DNA from: Butyricimonas muris
GTDB lineage: Bacteria > Bacteroidota > Bacteroidia > Bacteroidales > Marinifilaceae
DNA length: 64,000 nucleotides
Direction of reading: 5' to 3'
NCBI RefSeq assembly: GCF_046365375.1
Contig: NZ_JBKEIT010000005.1
Location: 1-64,000 of the forward strand
Below are positions 1 to 8,542 of this stretch, one piece after another. The notes under the pieces are model-generated. The model was not told the DNA's origin, ran no database searches, and saw only the letters and a list, made by a program, of their open reading frames with translations. How positions within the stretch are numbered: position 1 is the first letter of the stretch; each line of letters begins with the position of its first letter. The position numbers were made by a program, and so were the translations under genes.

Positions 1-1
1 G

Positions 2-52
2 GAATTTATTGCTACCGAACGGAATATAGGGACATGGAAAGTCAACGCTTGA
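2..52 (+). CDS. possible 3' end of a gene entering from the left edge
   Basis: Reading frame 2 is open from the window edge to a TGA at 50-52 and would encode a 16-residue tail ending TWKVNA. Nothing else in the first 70 bases competes with it, but so short a tail cannot be assigned to a family. If real, the gene converges on the CGGC-domain gene, whose stop lies 19 bases further on. Confidence 0.25.
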   Translation, partial: EFIATERNIGTWKVNA

Positions 53-70
53 GTGCCGCGGAGCTCATTC

Positions 71-400
71 TCAATGCGTGTAATCCAGCACTTGAATGTT
101 CTCCCCCACCTTCCGCGCGATAGCCGCTTTCATCTGTGCAGCATGGGGACACGGGAACCCGATGGGTGTTCCTTTAAAAATACATGACGCCAAAGCGATC
201 ACCTCAGCCCCCCTGTCAACCAACATCTTCGCACGACTCACCGCCCGTTTACCGGGACAACCGCCGCAAGAAACGATACCCACGATCTCGGAAGGCCCTA
301 CACCCTCGAACGCCAATTTTCCTCCCGAAGCACACTTGATACAAGTGGTGGCGGGACAAAGATCCTCCGTCTGCTGACAACGAATAATTCCTACTTTCAT
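71..400 (-). CDS. CGGC domain-containing protein
   Basis: A 109-residue cytosolic protein of the small CGGC-domain family, whose biochemical role is not established; the conserved cysteines suggest metal binding or redox chemistry. The sequence shows an N-terminal MKVGIIRCQQTEDLCPATTC segment, the eponymous SCGGCPGKR motif near residues 44-52, and further cysteines in ASCIFKGTPIGFPCPH. This is the complete family layout at normal length. It stands alone between the window edge and the MFS gene on the same strand, with a 40-base gap, so co-transcription with that gene is possible but not shown. Confidence 0.8.
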   Translation of the reverse strand: MKVGIIRCQQTEDLCPATTCIKCASGGKLAFEGVGPSEIVGIVSCGGCPGKRAVSRAKMLVDRGAEVIALASCIFKGTPIGFPCPHAAQMKAAIARKVGENIQVLDYTH

Positions 401-440
401 ATTCCGTGATTTATATTATCCCACAAAGATAATATAACAT

Positions 441-1589
441 TCAAGAATGCCGCTCGAATTTCCGGGAGAATATCACAAGAAGAAGACAACCTACCACGGC
501 AAAAGGAACCCCGACCAAAGCGGGATAGCGATAATCGAGTCCTGCCTGCAACGGCAAGCCCCCGGCGTATGCCCCGATGGCGTTTCCCAAGTTGAAAGCG
601 ACTTGCGCGCTGGCAGCACCCAACATCTCGCCTCCTTTCGAGTAACGAATCAGCAATACCTGTTGCGGACTGGACACGGCAAACAAACAAGCCGTACACA
701 CGCACATGAGTATCACAGTCACCCATGATATCCCGGCAAAGAAAAAGATTAACAGCAAACTTAACCCGATCGTGCCCTGCGCAACGGCAGCCACCTTTCC
801 CGGCGTGTAACGATCGGCAAGCCGCCCGCCCGTGAGATTCCCGATGACCATGCCAAATCCTGCCAATATCATCAGAAATGTAATCGTGTGAGCGGGGAAG
901 CCCGCCTCGTGTGTCAAGAGAGGGGTGACATAACTATACCACGCGAAAGTACCACCGTTGCCTAACAACGTCGCTCCCAACAGTAACCAAGGGGCAGTAG
1001 TTTTCAGAAAACGGAATTGTCCCCGCAGCCCGGTATCCGGTACACCTTCCACTTGCGGCACCCAGCGCCATATAAAGTACAAAATAAGTATTCCCCAAAA
1101 ACCGACAAGCCCGAACGTCAACCGCCATGAAATGGATGCACTCAATGCCGTTCCGAGAGGAACCCCGAACAGATTCGCGATGGTCATACCCGCGATCATG
1201 ATAGAAACCGCTTCCGAGCCTCTCCCCTTGTCGGCAAGTTTCTCCGCCACGATAGAAGCCACCCCGAAATAAGCCCCGTGAGGCAACCCGGACAGAAAGC
1301 GGGCAAACAACATCACCCAATAATTGGGAGCCAAGGCCGCGCAAGTATTTCCCAGCATAATCATTACCACCAATCCCAGTAATATATGTTTCAACGGATA
1401 TTTCCGTGCCAGTATCAGCACGGGCGCACCCACGCAAACACCTAACGCATATGCGGATATCAAATGACCGGCAGTAGCGATGCTAATATGCATATCGGCG
1501 GCGATATCGGGCAATATTCCCATCATCACGAACTCGGCAATACCCAACCCTAAGGTTCCGAATGCCAAAGCAACAAGACTCTTTTTCAT
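441..1589 (-). CDS. MFS transporter, AraJ/DHA1-type exporter
   Basis: A 382-residue major facilitator of the drug:H+ antiporter (DHA1) branch, similar in style to AraJ-type sugar or drug exporters. Twelve hydrophobic segments are discernible. The N-terminal signature GTLGLGIAEFVMMGILPDIA and the loop FLSGLPHGAYFG are typical of the AraJ/YdhP group. An in-frame start nine codons upstream (1616) exists, but the ATG at 1589 has AGGAAG at good spacing and begins MKKSLVALAFG, directly before the first membrane helix, so it is preferred. The substrate cannot be read from sequence. Confidence 0.85.
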   Translation of the reverse strand: MKKSLVALAFGTLGLGIAEFVMMGILPDIAADMHISIATAGHLISAYALGVCVGAPVLILARKYPLKHILLGLVVMIMLGNTCAALAPNYWVMLFARFLSGLPHGAYFGVASIVAEKLADKGRGSEAVSIMIAGMTIANLFGVPLGTALSASISWRLTFGLVGFWGILILYFIWRWVPQVEGVPDTGLRGQFRFLKTTAPWLLLGATLLGNGGTFAWYSYVTPLLTHEAGFPAHTITFLMILAGFGMVIGNLTGGRLADRYTPGKVAAVAQGTIGLSLLLIFFFAGISWVTVILMCVCTACLFAVSSPQQVLLIRYSKGGEMLGAASAQVAFNLGNAIGAYAGGLPLQAGLDYRYPALVGVPFAVVGCLLLVIFSRKFERHS

Positions 1590-1680
1590 ACACTTCCTTT
1601 TATAAACAGAAGTCATACGAAATTTTCAAAGATCGTGTGACTGTCTTAATGCAGAAATAAGTAATATTAACATTCAAACC

Positions 1681-2313
1681 TCATCGTACCGTGATATGGA
1701 AACACCCCTGCTTATACTCGTAACGGACGTAGCATTTCTTCTGCAAGCGCAAATCCTGCAACACGTCCGCCAGCACGCTCTTCAACTTATCCCCGGGGGC
1801 ATCTTTGCGTCCGTCCTTTTCAAAACGGGCATACGCGATGTCAAACGTGGTACCGTACACGTGGGCAGAGTTGGCACTGGCGTTAATGTTCTTTTTCCGC
1901 AGATTCTTCACGCTCGACCCCGTGCGCAACACGCTGGTCACGACAATACTATGCGCGGGCAAGCCCTTTTGGTAAAGCGAATCTTTAAAATTACGGGCTA
2001 TCGTTCCCAGCAACTCACAAGCCTCCGGCACCAGATAAGGCTCGGAGTGCGTGAGCTTGTCGACTTTGAACAAGCTACAAGTCTTTATCTCTTTCAGCGT
2101 CCTGTCGGCTTTACTCAACTCCCCCGATGAAGTCAAGGGAGTTATCCCCAAGCGTTTTGCCGAGGACAGATGCCGATCATTCAGATCATTAAAAGTACGC
2201 TGATAATTTGTGAAATACACGAAGGGGCGTTTGCTTTTCTGTTCCTCCTTACAAGCCCCGAATAATACCGCCGCACAACACACCGCGGCATACCACCACA
2301 CGATTCTTCTCAT
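1681..2313 (-). CDS. DUF5715/M15-like lipoprotein (putative D-Ala-D-Ala peptidase fold)
   Basis: A 210-residue predicted lipoprotein: signal MRRIVWWYAAVCCAAVLFGAC with a lipobox (LFGAC) ends at Cys20. The body carries SxHxxG-type features of M15 (VanY/DacA-like) zinc peptidases: SAHVYGTTFDIAY supplies a His and Asp at the expected spacing, and the C-terminal CFHITV supplies the last His. A role in trimming peptidoglycan at the periplasmic face is inferred from these ligands. It overlaps the CDF transporter stop by four bases (ATGA), so the two genes are probably translationally coupled. Confidence 0.7.
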   Translation of the reverse strand: MRRIVWWYAAVCCAAVLFGACKEEQKSKRPFVYFTNYQRTFNDLNDRHLSSAKRLGITPLTSSGELSKADRTLKEIKTCSLFKVDKLTHSEPYLVPEACELLGTIARNFKDSLYQKGLPAHSIVVTSVLRTGSSVKNLRKKNINASANSAHVYGTTFDIAYARFEKDGRKDAPGDKLKSVLADVLQDLRLQKKCYVRYEYKQGCFHITVR

Positions 2314-3230
2314 TCTTCAATCTTTCCATTTTTCACAGGTTCCACGTGTACCGCCACATGAGTACGCTTCCCGTACCTTTCACGCAAACGGTTCTCGATG
2401 CCCGTGGCCACCACATGCGCCTCCCGAACCGTCATATCCGGCTGAACCCGGATATGCACCTCGATTGCAAAATCATTACCGATACGACGAGTACGCAAGT
2501 TGTGCGGATCTTTCACCTGTGGATCTTTATTTATAATAGTAATAATTTCTTTCTCTACTTCCTCCGGTAACGAACGTTCCAGCAGATCATTCATACAGGG
2601 AATCAGCAATTGGATGGATACTTTCACGATAAAAACACTCACGATCACCGCCGCTATCGGGTCAAGAATATGCCAATCCTTCCCCAGAAAGATAGCCCCG
2701 GCAATACCTAAAGCCGTACCAATCGAAGAGAAAGCATCCGAACGATGATGCCACGCGTTGGCCACCACCGCCTGACTCTGCACCCGCCGCCCCGCGATCG
2801 CGGTATAGCGATAAAGCACCTCCTTTACCACGATTGAAACAATTGCCGCGATGAGAGCGATCATATCGGGACTCCCGATCTCCTCACCTTTTGAAACGGC
2901 AATAATCTTGCTCAATCCACTCCAGAAAATCCCAGTCCCGACCATTAACAGCACCAAACCGATGATTGCCGTGGCAAGCGTTTCATACTTCCCGTGCCCG
3001 TAATCGTGTCCGGTATCCTTCGGTTTGGCGGAAACTTTGACAAATACCAGAACAATAATATCCGTGATGAAATCGGAAAGGGAATGCACGGCATCGGCAA
3101 TCATGGCGCTACTCTTCCCGAGTATCCCTGCCACGAACTTGAAAACCAAAAGCCCAAAATTCGCTATCGAACCGACAATAGTGACCCTATATATTTGCTT
3201 TTCCCTATTTTTCTCTTCCATTACATCCAT
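2310..3230 (-). CDS. cation diffusion facilitator (CDF) family metal exporter
   Basis: A 306-residue inner-membrane divalent metal/H+ antiporter of the CDF family (FieF/ZitB relatives, exporting Zn, Fe or Mn). Metal-site residues are visible in DAVHSLSDFITD (His and Asp on TM2) and HDYGHGKYE, and in a later helix in HHRSDAFSS. The C-terminal cytosolic domain (VKDPHNLRTRRIG to AVHVEPV) is the usual metal-sensing dimerisation domain. The frame is open to 3302, but the ATG at 3230 has GTGAGGG seven bases upstream while the next ATG (3221) is too far from it. Substrate specificity is uncertain. Confidence 0.85.
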   Translation of the reverse strand: MDVMEEKNREKQIYRVTIVGSIANFGLLVFKFVAGILGKSSAMIADAVHSLSDFITDIIVLVFVKVSAKPKDTGHDYGHGKYETLATAIIGLVLLMVGTGIFWSGLSKIIAVSKGEEIGSPDMIALIAAIVSIVVKEVLYRYTAIAGRRVQSQAVVANAWHHRSDAFSSIGTALGIAGAIFLGKDWHILDPIAAVIVSVFIVKVSIQLLIPCMNDLLERSLPEEVEKEIITIINKDPQVKDPHNLRTRRIGNDFAIEVHIRVQPDMTVREAHVVATGIENRLRERYGKRTHVAVHVEPVKNGKIEE

Positions 3231-3373
3231 TTTTACCCTCACAAAATTACAATAATAATGCAAAATTCTCCCTTCATTTCTACGCGGATAAAAATAATTC
3301 ATGTAGTTTTACAACATTTTGAAAGTTTAACCGTTCAAATACACAAATTATATAACCAAAAAAATATCGAAAT

Positions 3374-3796
3374 ATGAAACTCTTGGATGAATTCAAAGCA
3401 TTTGCCCTGAAAGGGAACGTGGTGGATATGGCAGTCGGTATCATTATCGGTGGTGCTTTCGGGAAAATTGTATCCTCTCTTGTCAGTGATATCATCATGC
3501 CTCTCGTGGGTATGTTGATCGGCGGTATTAACTTCACGAACCTGCACATCGTGCTAAAACACGCCCACACGGACGAGGCGACCGGGAAAATGATCGAGGC
3601 AGTCACCGTTAATTATGGTAATTTTATACAGACAACGCTCGATTTTTTGATCATTGCTTTCTCCATCTTTATCGCCATCAAGTTCATGAATAATCTACGG
3701 ACAAAGAAAGAAGAAGCCCCCGCGGCACCTCCCGCCCCCACGAAAGAAGAAACATTACTAACCGAAATCAGAGATATACTGAAAGAAAAGAAATAA
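3374..3796 (+). CDS. mscL: large-conductance mechanosensitive channel
   Basis: A 140-residue pentameric channel that opens under membrane tension to release solutes on hypo-osmotic shock. The N-terminal amphipathic helix and TM1 (MKLLDEFKAFALKGNVVD, then MAVGIIIGGAFGKIVSSLV) are almost canonical, the periplasmic loop follows, and TM2 is FLIIAFSIFIAIKFM. The charged C-terminal helix (LTEIRDILKEKK) is present. Length is normal. It is transcribed divergently from the CDF gene and converges on pyk across a long palindromic terminator that includes its stop codon. Confidence 0.95.
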   Translation: MKLLDEFKAFALKGNVVDMAVGIIIGGAFGKIVSSLVSDIIMPLVGMLIGGINFTNLHIVLKHAHTDEATGKMIEAVTVNYGNFIQTTLDFLIIAFSIFIAIKFMNNLRTKKEEAPAAPPAPTKEETLLTEIRDILKEKK

Positions 3797-3856
3797 GATA
3801 AGACAAAAAGAGAGCCGGCTTAAAAAAGCCGGCTCTCTTTTTGTCTTATCTTATTT
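3791..3856. terminator. bidirectional terminator shared by mscL and pyk
   Basis: A perfect 31-bp inverted repeat (3791-3821 and 3826-3856) encloses a four-base A loop. The GC core is AGAGCCGGCT, flanked by A-rich and T-rich arms that give a U-tract on either strand. The palindrome includes the stop codons of both convergent genes. Length and symmetry are unusual, but the position makes bidirectional termination very likely. Confidence 0.9.
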
Positions 3857-5246
3857 CTCCAATCTTACAAACTTCAATAAACGAAGCTCCCTTTCCCCGT
3901 CCGAAACTACCGCCGACAACCACGACATAATCGTCGTCCTTGATACCCTGCTTCATCAACATTTCGGGAAGGTCGTTCATAAACTCGTCACGGGACATCG
4001 GTTTTTCCGTGTAATAAGGATATATACCGAAAGACAATGCCAATTCCCGCATCACCCGCTCGTTATAGCAACGGGCATACACGGGCAGATCACTCCGGAA
4101 AGCCGACAGGTAACGTGCCGTACGACCGGACAAAGTATCCACCACGATAGCCTTAATGGGCAGCATCAAAGCCGTTTTCACGGCAGAACGGGCTAACGCC
4201 GCGGTAATCTCATTATTGATACGTACCAAACTTCTCCCGGCATCCGGCGGCACAGTACCCTCGTTCTCCTCCGCCACTTCCCGCATCACGGTCACCGCCT
4301 CCACCGGGTATGCCCCGTAAGCCGTTTCACCGCTCAACATGATAGCATCGGTACCCATGTAGACAGCGTTGGCGATATCACTGATCTCCGCCCGCGTAGG
4401 TCTGGGATGCTCGATCATCGTGTGCAACATCTGCGTGGCAATAATCACGGGTTTCTTGCTCTCGATACACTTCTTCACGATATATCGTTGAATCTTCGGT
4501 ATCTTCTCCGCCTCGATCTCGATTCCCAAATCCCCGCGGGCAACCATTACCCCGTAGGCATAATCCAGAATCTCGTCTATATTATCCACTCCGTCCTGAT
4601 TCTCTATTTTGGCAATCACCTTGATTTTACTGTCACGGGCATCCAGTATCGCCTGTACAGCCATCACGTCTTCCTTGTTGCGCACGAAAGAGTGGGCGAT
4701 AAAATCCAAATGATTATCCACCGCGAAATCAATAAAAGCCCGGTCTTTATCACTTAAAGATTGTAATTTCAACGAAGCCCCCGGCACGTTCACGCTTTTC
4801 CGGTTCTTGATTGTAGCCTCGTTCGTCGCCATCATCTGTAAACTATGGTGATGTTTTTCCACGACCACAAGTTCCACGTCCCCGTCGTCAATCAGCACCT
4901 TGTCCCCCACCTTTATATCTTCCGCGAAATACGGGTAGGAAACATGAATTAATTTACCTTCCATCTTCAACTCCGGATCACCGGTCAGGTAAACCGTTTC
5001 TCCCCGGTCCACGTGCATGGGTTCGTCCATCAACATGGTGCGTACTTCCGGTCCCTTCGTATCGATCAATATGGCTATATCGTCAGAAACTTTCCGAACG
5101 TTTTCCACTACCTTCAACGCCTGCTCGATATCTTGGTGAGCGGTATTCAACCGCACGACATTCATCCCCGCGCGGTATAAACTCTCCAAAAACTCCACAT
5201 CACATCTCTTGTCGGATATGGTAGCCACAATCTTTGTCTTCTTCAT
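3846..5246 (-). CDS. pyk: pyruvate kinase
   Basis: A 466-residue glycolytic enzyme converting phosphoenolpyruvate and ADP to pyruvate and ATP. It opens with MKKTKIVATISDKR, continues with GMNVVRLNTAH, IDTKGPEVR and the active-site region VIAKIENQDGVDNIDEIL and VARGDLGIEI, then KPVIIATQMLHTMIEHPRPTRAEISD, all standard for the family. The C-terminal allosteric domain ends VVVGGSFGRGKGASFIEV. The length fits the shorter pyruvate kinases. It is followed 24 bases upstream by aroQ on the same strand, giving a likely two-gene transcript aroQ-pyk. Confidence 0.95.
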   Translation of the reverse strand: MKKTKIVATISDKRCDVEFLESLYRAGMNVVRLNTAHQDIEQALKVVENVRKVSDDIAILIDTKGPEVRTMLMDEPMHVDRGETVYLTGDPELKMEGKLIHVSYPYFAEDIKVGDKVLIDDGDVELVVVEKHHHSLQMMATNEATIKNRKSVNVPGASLKLQSLSDKDRAFIDFAVDNHLDFIAHSFVRNKEDVMAVQAILDARDSKIKVIAKIENQDGVDNIDEILDYAYGVMVARGDLGIEIEAEKIPKIQRYIVKKCIESKKPVIIATQMLHTMIEHPRPTRAEISDIANAVYMGTDAIMLSGETAYGAYPVEAVTVMREVAEENEGTVPPDAGRSLVRINNEITAALARSAVKTALMLPIKAIVVDTLSGRTARYLSAFRSDLPVYARCYNERVMRELALSFGIYPYYTEKPMSRDEFMNDLPEMLMKQGIKDDDYVVVVGGSFGRGKGASFIEVCKIGEIR

Positions 5247-5270
5247 ATTCTATATTATAAATCTAAAAAA

Positions 5271-5690
5271 TCATTCGTCCAATAAAGCCTGCAACGCCAA
5301 CTCGTAAGATTTCAAACCGAATCCGGCAATCACCCCCCGGCAAACAGCCGTCAAGTAAGAAACGTGCCGGAAAGGCTCCCGTTTCGCCGTATTCGAGATA
5401 TGCACCTCGATCACGGGGCATGAAATAGCCGAAATAGCGTCCGCGATAGCTATCGAAGTATGCGTGTAAGCCCCTGCATTGAGAATAATACCGTCACACG
5501 CGAAGCCTACCTCATGAATTTTATTAATCAACTCCCCCTCCACGTTAGACTGGTAATAATCGATCTCCACCATCTTGTAAAACTCTCTCAACCCCGCCAG
5601 ATAATCATCGAAAGAAGTTTCTCCATAAATACTTTTTTCTCTGACACCCAACAAATTGAGATTCGGTCCATTTAAAATCAATACCTTCAT
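5271..5690 (-). CDS. aroQ: type II 3-dehydroquinate dehydratase
   Basis: A 139-residue enzyme of the shikimate pathway that dehydrates 3-dehydroquinate to 3-dehydroshikimate, normally as a dodecamer. Family motifs are complete: LNGPNLNLLGVREKSIYG carries the flexible lid with its catalytic Arg and Tyr, followed by QSNVEGELINKIHE, LNAGAYTHTSIAIADAI and EVHISNTAKREPFRHVSY. Length is typical. It lies directly upstream of pyk on the minus strand. About 250 bases separate it from divergent xerD, which must hold both promoters. Confidence 0.95.
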   Translation of the reverse strand: MKVLILNGPNLNLLGVREKSIYGETSFDDYLAGLREFYKMVEIDYYQSNVEGELINKIHEVGFACDGIILNAGAYTHTSIAIADAISAISCPVIEVHISNTAKREPFRHVSYLTAVCRGVIAGFGLKSYELALQALLDE

Positions 5691-5941
5691 AACATTTGTT
5701 TTTAATCTTTCGCGAAATTAACAAAAAAACGACGAACGGGGATTCCGCGTGCCGCATTTCGGCAATTAAATTTTTATTACAAAAGCCTTCATGGATTTTT
5801 TTTACGTTAAACTCGACAAAAGTGTTACAAGTCACGAAAAAAACTTCTATCTTTAGCTGGCGAAAACTTATATAGTTCTCTTTATATAGGTGAAAGTGGT
5901 GAATTAGAATTTGTATTATTTATATTGTAACACGGTTAAAC

Positions 5942-6856
5942 ATGACTTGGAACGAAACGATAGATAGTTTTCGGACATATTTGGTCTTAGAAAAATCGCT
6001 ATCTCCAAATTCGGTAGAGGCCTATCTGAACGACATCAGAAAGTTAGCAGCTTATTGCGAAAAATTGACTCCTCCATTAGATCCAAAAGAGGCGTCTTAT
6101 AATGTATTGAACGAATTTCTCATGGTATTGAAAGATACCGGGGTTACCCCTCGCACGCAAGCGCGAAGTATTTCGAGTATAAAATCTTTCTTCAAATACT
6201 TGCTGTACGACGGGACTATCGGACTTAACCCGGCAACTTCTTTGGACTCCCCGAAAATCGGACGTTCGCTTCCAAGCATACTAAGCGTTGAGGAAATCGA
6301 AGCGATGATCGACAGTATCGACATGAACAAACAAGAAGGTCAACGCAATAAAGCAATTCTGGAAACTCTTTATTCTTGCGGCTTGCGAGTATCCGAACTC
6401 GTGAATTTGAAACTCTCCCAGATCAATTTCCGCACCGGATACATCAAAATCGAGGGAAAAGGCAACAAGGAACGGATTGTTCCGCTGGGAGCAAGAGCTA
6501 AAGACGAGATTCGTTGCTATCTAAAGAAAGACCGGGATAAAATGAAAAAAGCGAGAGGACACGAGGATATCCTATTCTTGAATAAGATGGGGAAAGCCCT
6601 CTCCCGCGTGATGATCTTCAATATCATCAAAGAAACGGCTCGCCGTGCAGGATTGAGCAAGGTCGTATCTCCCCATACCTTCCGTCACTCGTTTGCATCC
6701 CACCTCGTGAACGGCGGTGCGGACATTCGTACGGTGCAGGATATGTTGGGACACGAATCTATTTTAACAACAGAAATTTACACGCATTTGGATAACAACT
6801 TCACCCGGGACACGGTTACAAATTTCCACCCCAGAGCGAAGAAATCCCGTAAATGA
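5942..6856 (+). CDS. xerD: XerD-type site-specific tyrosine recombinase
   Basis: A 304-residue recombinase that, with a XerC partner, resolves chromosome dimers at dif. The N-terminal SAM-like core-binding domain spans about residues 1-90 and the catalytic domain the rest. The full catalytic set is visible: Arg149 (SCGLRVSEL), Lys173 (GKGNKER), His245 and Arg248 (PHTFRHSFA), His271 (LGHES) and Tyr280 (TEIYTHL). Length and architecture match chromosomal XerD rather than a phage or transposon integrase, and no mobile element surrounds it. It is divergent from aroQ and followed by a hairpin terminator. Confidence 0.9.
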   Translation: MTWNETIDSFRTYLVLEKSLSPNSVEAYLNDIRKLAAYCEKLTPPLDPKEASYNVLNEFLMVLKDTGVTPRTQARSISSIKSFFKYLLYDGTIGLNPATSLDSPKIGRSLPSILSVEEIEAMIDSIDMNKQEGQRNKAILETLYSCGLRVSELVNLKLSQINFRTGYIKIEGKGNKERIVPLGARAKDEIRCYLKKDRDKMKKARGHEDILFLNKMGKALSRVMIFNIIKETARRAGLSKVVSPHTFRHSFASHLVNGGADIRTVQDMLGHESILTTEIYTHLDNNFTRDTVTNFHPRAKKSRK

Positions 6857-6866
6857 TCCTTATATT

Positions 6867-6901
6867 TGTATCCGATACCCGAAAGTATCGGATACATTTT
6901 T
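6867..6901 (+). terminator. rho-independent terminator after xerD
   Basis: A perfect 12-bp stem (6867-6878 with 6885-6896) around a six-base loop is followed by TTTTTAT. It sits ten bases after the xerD stop and 16 bases before the next gene's start, so it separates the two transcripts or reduces read-through. Confidence 0.8.
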
Positions 6902-6916
6902 ATATATAAGGACAAC

Positions 6917-7489
6917 ATGGAAAACAAACAAGATATACTAAAGCAGTTGGCAGATAGCGACATGGAAGTCGTGAAAAGTGCCATCGAGCAAATCAAACAA
7001 GAAGGCGATATCTCTATCGCATCGGAATTGCTGGATATTCTATTACGCAGTCAAGATACAACCGTAATAACAAACATCACGTCATTACTTTCAGACGTGA
7101 AAGATTCCGACTTCAAAACCATTTTGATGGACAAACTTATCAACGCGACAAGCGAGTCGGGGAAAGCAAACCTCCTGCGTATTTGTTGGGAATCCGCCAT
7201 TGATTTCTCTGAATACCTCGATGTATTCGTGGATATGTTATTAAACGAAGACTTTATCACGGCACTGGAAGCCTCCACCGTAATCGAAAATCTAGGTGGT
7301 AAAATCCCCGAAGAAAAAATACATATCGCCATCAAACGCCTCCAAGCAAACAGTGATGAAAACAAGAATTTCCTGCTGGAAGACACGCTCCTGCACCTCG
7401 AAGAACTACTTCGCCACGACGATGAAGAAGAGGACGAGAATGACGACCATCACCACCATGATCACCATTGCGGTTGCGACGGGCACTGA
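6917..7489 (+). CDS. HEAT-like helical repeat protein with His-rich C-terminus
   Basis: A 190-residue cytosolic protein of unknown function. The sequence is all-helical, with HEAT/armadillo-like periodicity (LADSDMEVVKSAIEQIKQEG, then IASELLDILLRSQDTTVI), suggesting a protein-binding scaffold. The last 25 residues are acidic (DDEEEDENDD) then His-rich and end HHCGCDGH, a plausible metal-binding tail. The frame begins earlier at 6866, inside the xerD terminator; the ATG at 6917 has AAGGA upstream and is chosen. Its 3' end overlaps the end of convergent miaA by 28 bases. Confidence 0.75.
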   Translation: MENKQDILKQLADSDMEVVKSAIEQIKQEGDISIASELLDILLRSQDTTVITNITSLLSDVKDSDFKTILMDKLINATSESGKANLLRICWESAIDFSEYLDVFVDMLLNEDFITALEASTVIENLGGKIPEEKIHIAIKRLQANSDENKNFLLEDTLLHLEELLRHDDEEEDENDDHHHHDHHCGCDGH

Positions 7490-8394
7490 TTCATCCACTC
7501 CATCACCTGCCCGACTTTCTCGTCAAGCGGCATATTGCCGTCGAGCCATTTAATATCAAAACCGTCGCGTTCCATCTTGCGAAACCAAGTCATCTGGCGT
7601 TTGGCAAATTGGTGAATAGCGATATTCAATTGCTCCACCATATCGTCATAACTCAATTCTCCGGTAAGATAAAGAGTGAGATACTTGTATTCCAAACCGT
7701 AATAAATCAAATCCTCCGGTTTAATACCGCTATCCAGTAATCCTTTCACTTCCTCCACCATGCCGGATTGCAAACGCGCGTGCAGCCGCTCCGTGATTCG
7801 TTGACGGCGACTTTCCCGGTCGAACAACACCCCGACAACCAGCGATTGAATTTCGGGGAACTCGCCTTTCACCGGTTCATGTGTTTTATAATACTCCGCG
7901 ATCTCTATAGCCCGGATAGCCCGTTTGGCGGTATCGGTATCCGTCGTGTTATGCAGATCGCGATAAGACGCCAGTAATTCTGCCAACTCCGGTAAAGACT
8001 TCCCGGACAAACGTGCCCGTAATTCCGGATTCTCCGGAACCGGAGTCATGCGATATGCTTTCAATATCGACTCCACGTACAAGCCGCTTCCCCCGCACAT
8101 CACGGGAAACACTCCCCGACTCCGGCAATCATTCCACACCTTCAGAAATTCCTGCTGGTACATGAAAAGATTGAAACGGAAACCCGCATCCGCGATATCA
8201 ATCAGATGGAAAGGCACCGGCTGCCCCTCGTAAACATATTCTCCCAAATCCTTACCCGTACCGATATCCATTCCCCGGTAAATCTGCCGGGAATCCGCCG
8301 ATATGATTTCTCCCTTCAATTCCGCCGCCAACCGTACAGCCAAAGCTGTTTTCCCCGTTGCGGTCGCTCCCACGATAGATAATAAATTATACAT
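7462..8394 (-). CDS. miaA: tRNA dimethylallyltransferase
   Basis: A 310-residue enzyme that transfers a dimethylallyl group to N6 of A37 in tRNAs reading UNN codons. The P-loop GATATGKTAL is near residues 9-18, followed by the family segment ISADSRQIYRGMDIGTGK and CGGSGLYVESIL; the C-terminal half carries QFAKRQMTWFRK, which contacts the tRNA. The protein is complete and of normal length. The last 28 bases overlap the His-rich tail of the neighbouring plus-strand gene, so both 3' ends are constrained by one another. Confidence 0.93.
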   Translation of the reverse strand: MYNLLSIVGATATGKTALAVRLAAELKGEIISADSRQIYRGMDIGTGKDLGEYVYEGQPVPFHLIDIADAGFRFNLFMYQQEFLKVWNDCRSRGVFPVMCGGSGLYVESILKAYRMTPVPENPELRARLSGKSLPELAELLASYRDLHNTTDTDTAKRAIRAIEIAEYYKTHEPVKGEFPEIQSLVVGVLFDRESRRQRITERLHARLQSGMVEEVKGLLDSGIKPEDLIYYGLEYKYLTLYLTGELSYDDMVEQLNIAIHQFAKRQMTWFRKMERDGFDIKWLDGNMPLDEKVGQVMEWMNQCPSQPQW

Positions 8395-8542
8395 GAACTA
8401 CGAGCTATTACAATTCTTGATTCTTAACTTGACAAAGGTAATATTTTTTAATTTATTCCTTGATTTAACAACAACCAAAGCGGGAAATTGCTATATTTGG
8501 AAGCGATAAAATGAACTTATACACGAAAATTATACAACAACT

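Noticed and set aside
5942..6856. The tyrosine recombinase as an integrase marking a mobile element
   Set aside because: It is of standard XerD length and composition between housekeeping genes, with no attachment repeats or cargo.
6861..6868. TATATTTG as promoter of the HEAT-like gene
   Set aside because: It overlaps the first base pairs of the xerD terminator, and no TTG lies at the right distance upstream.
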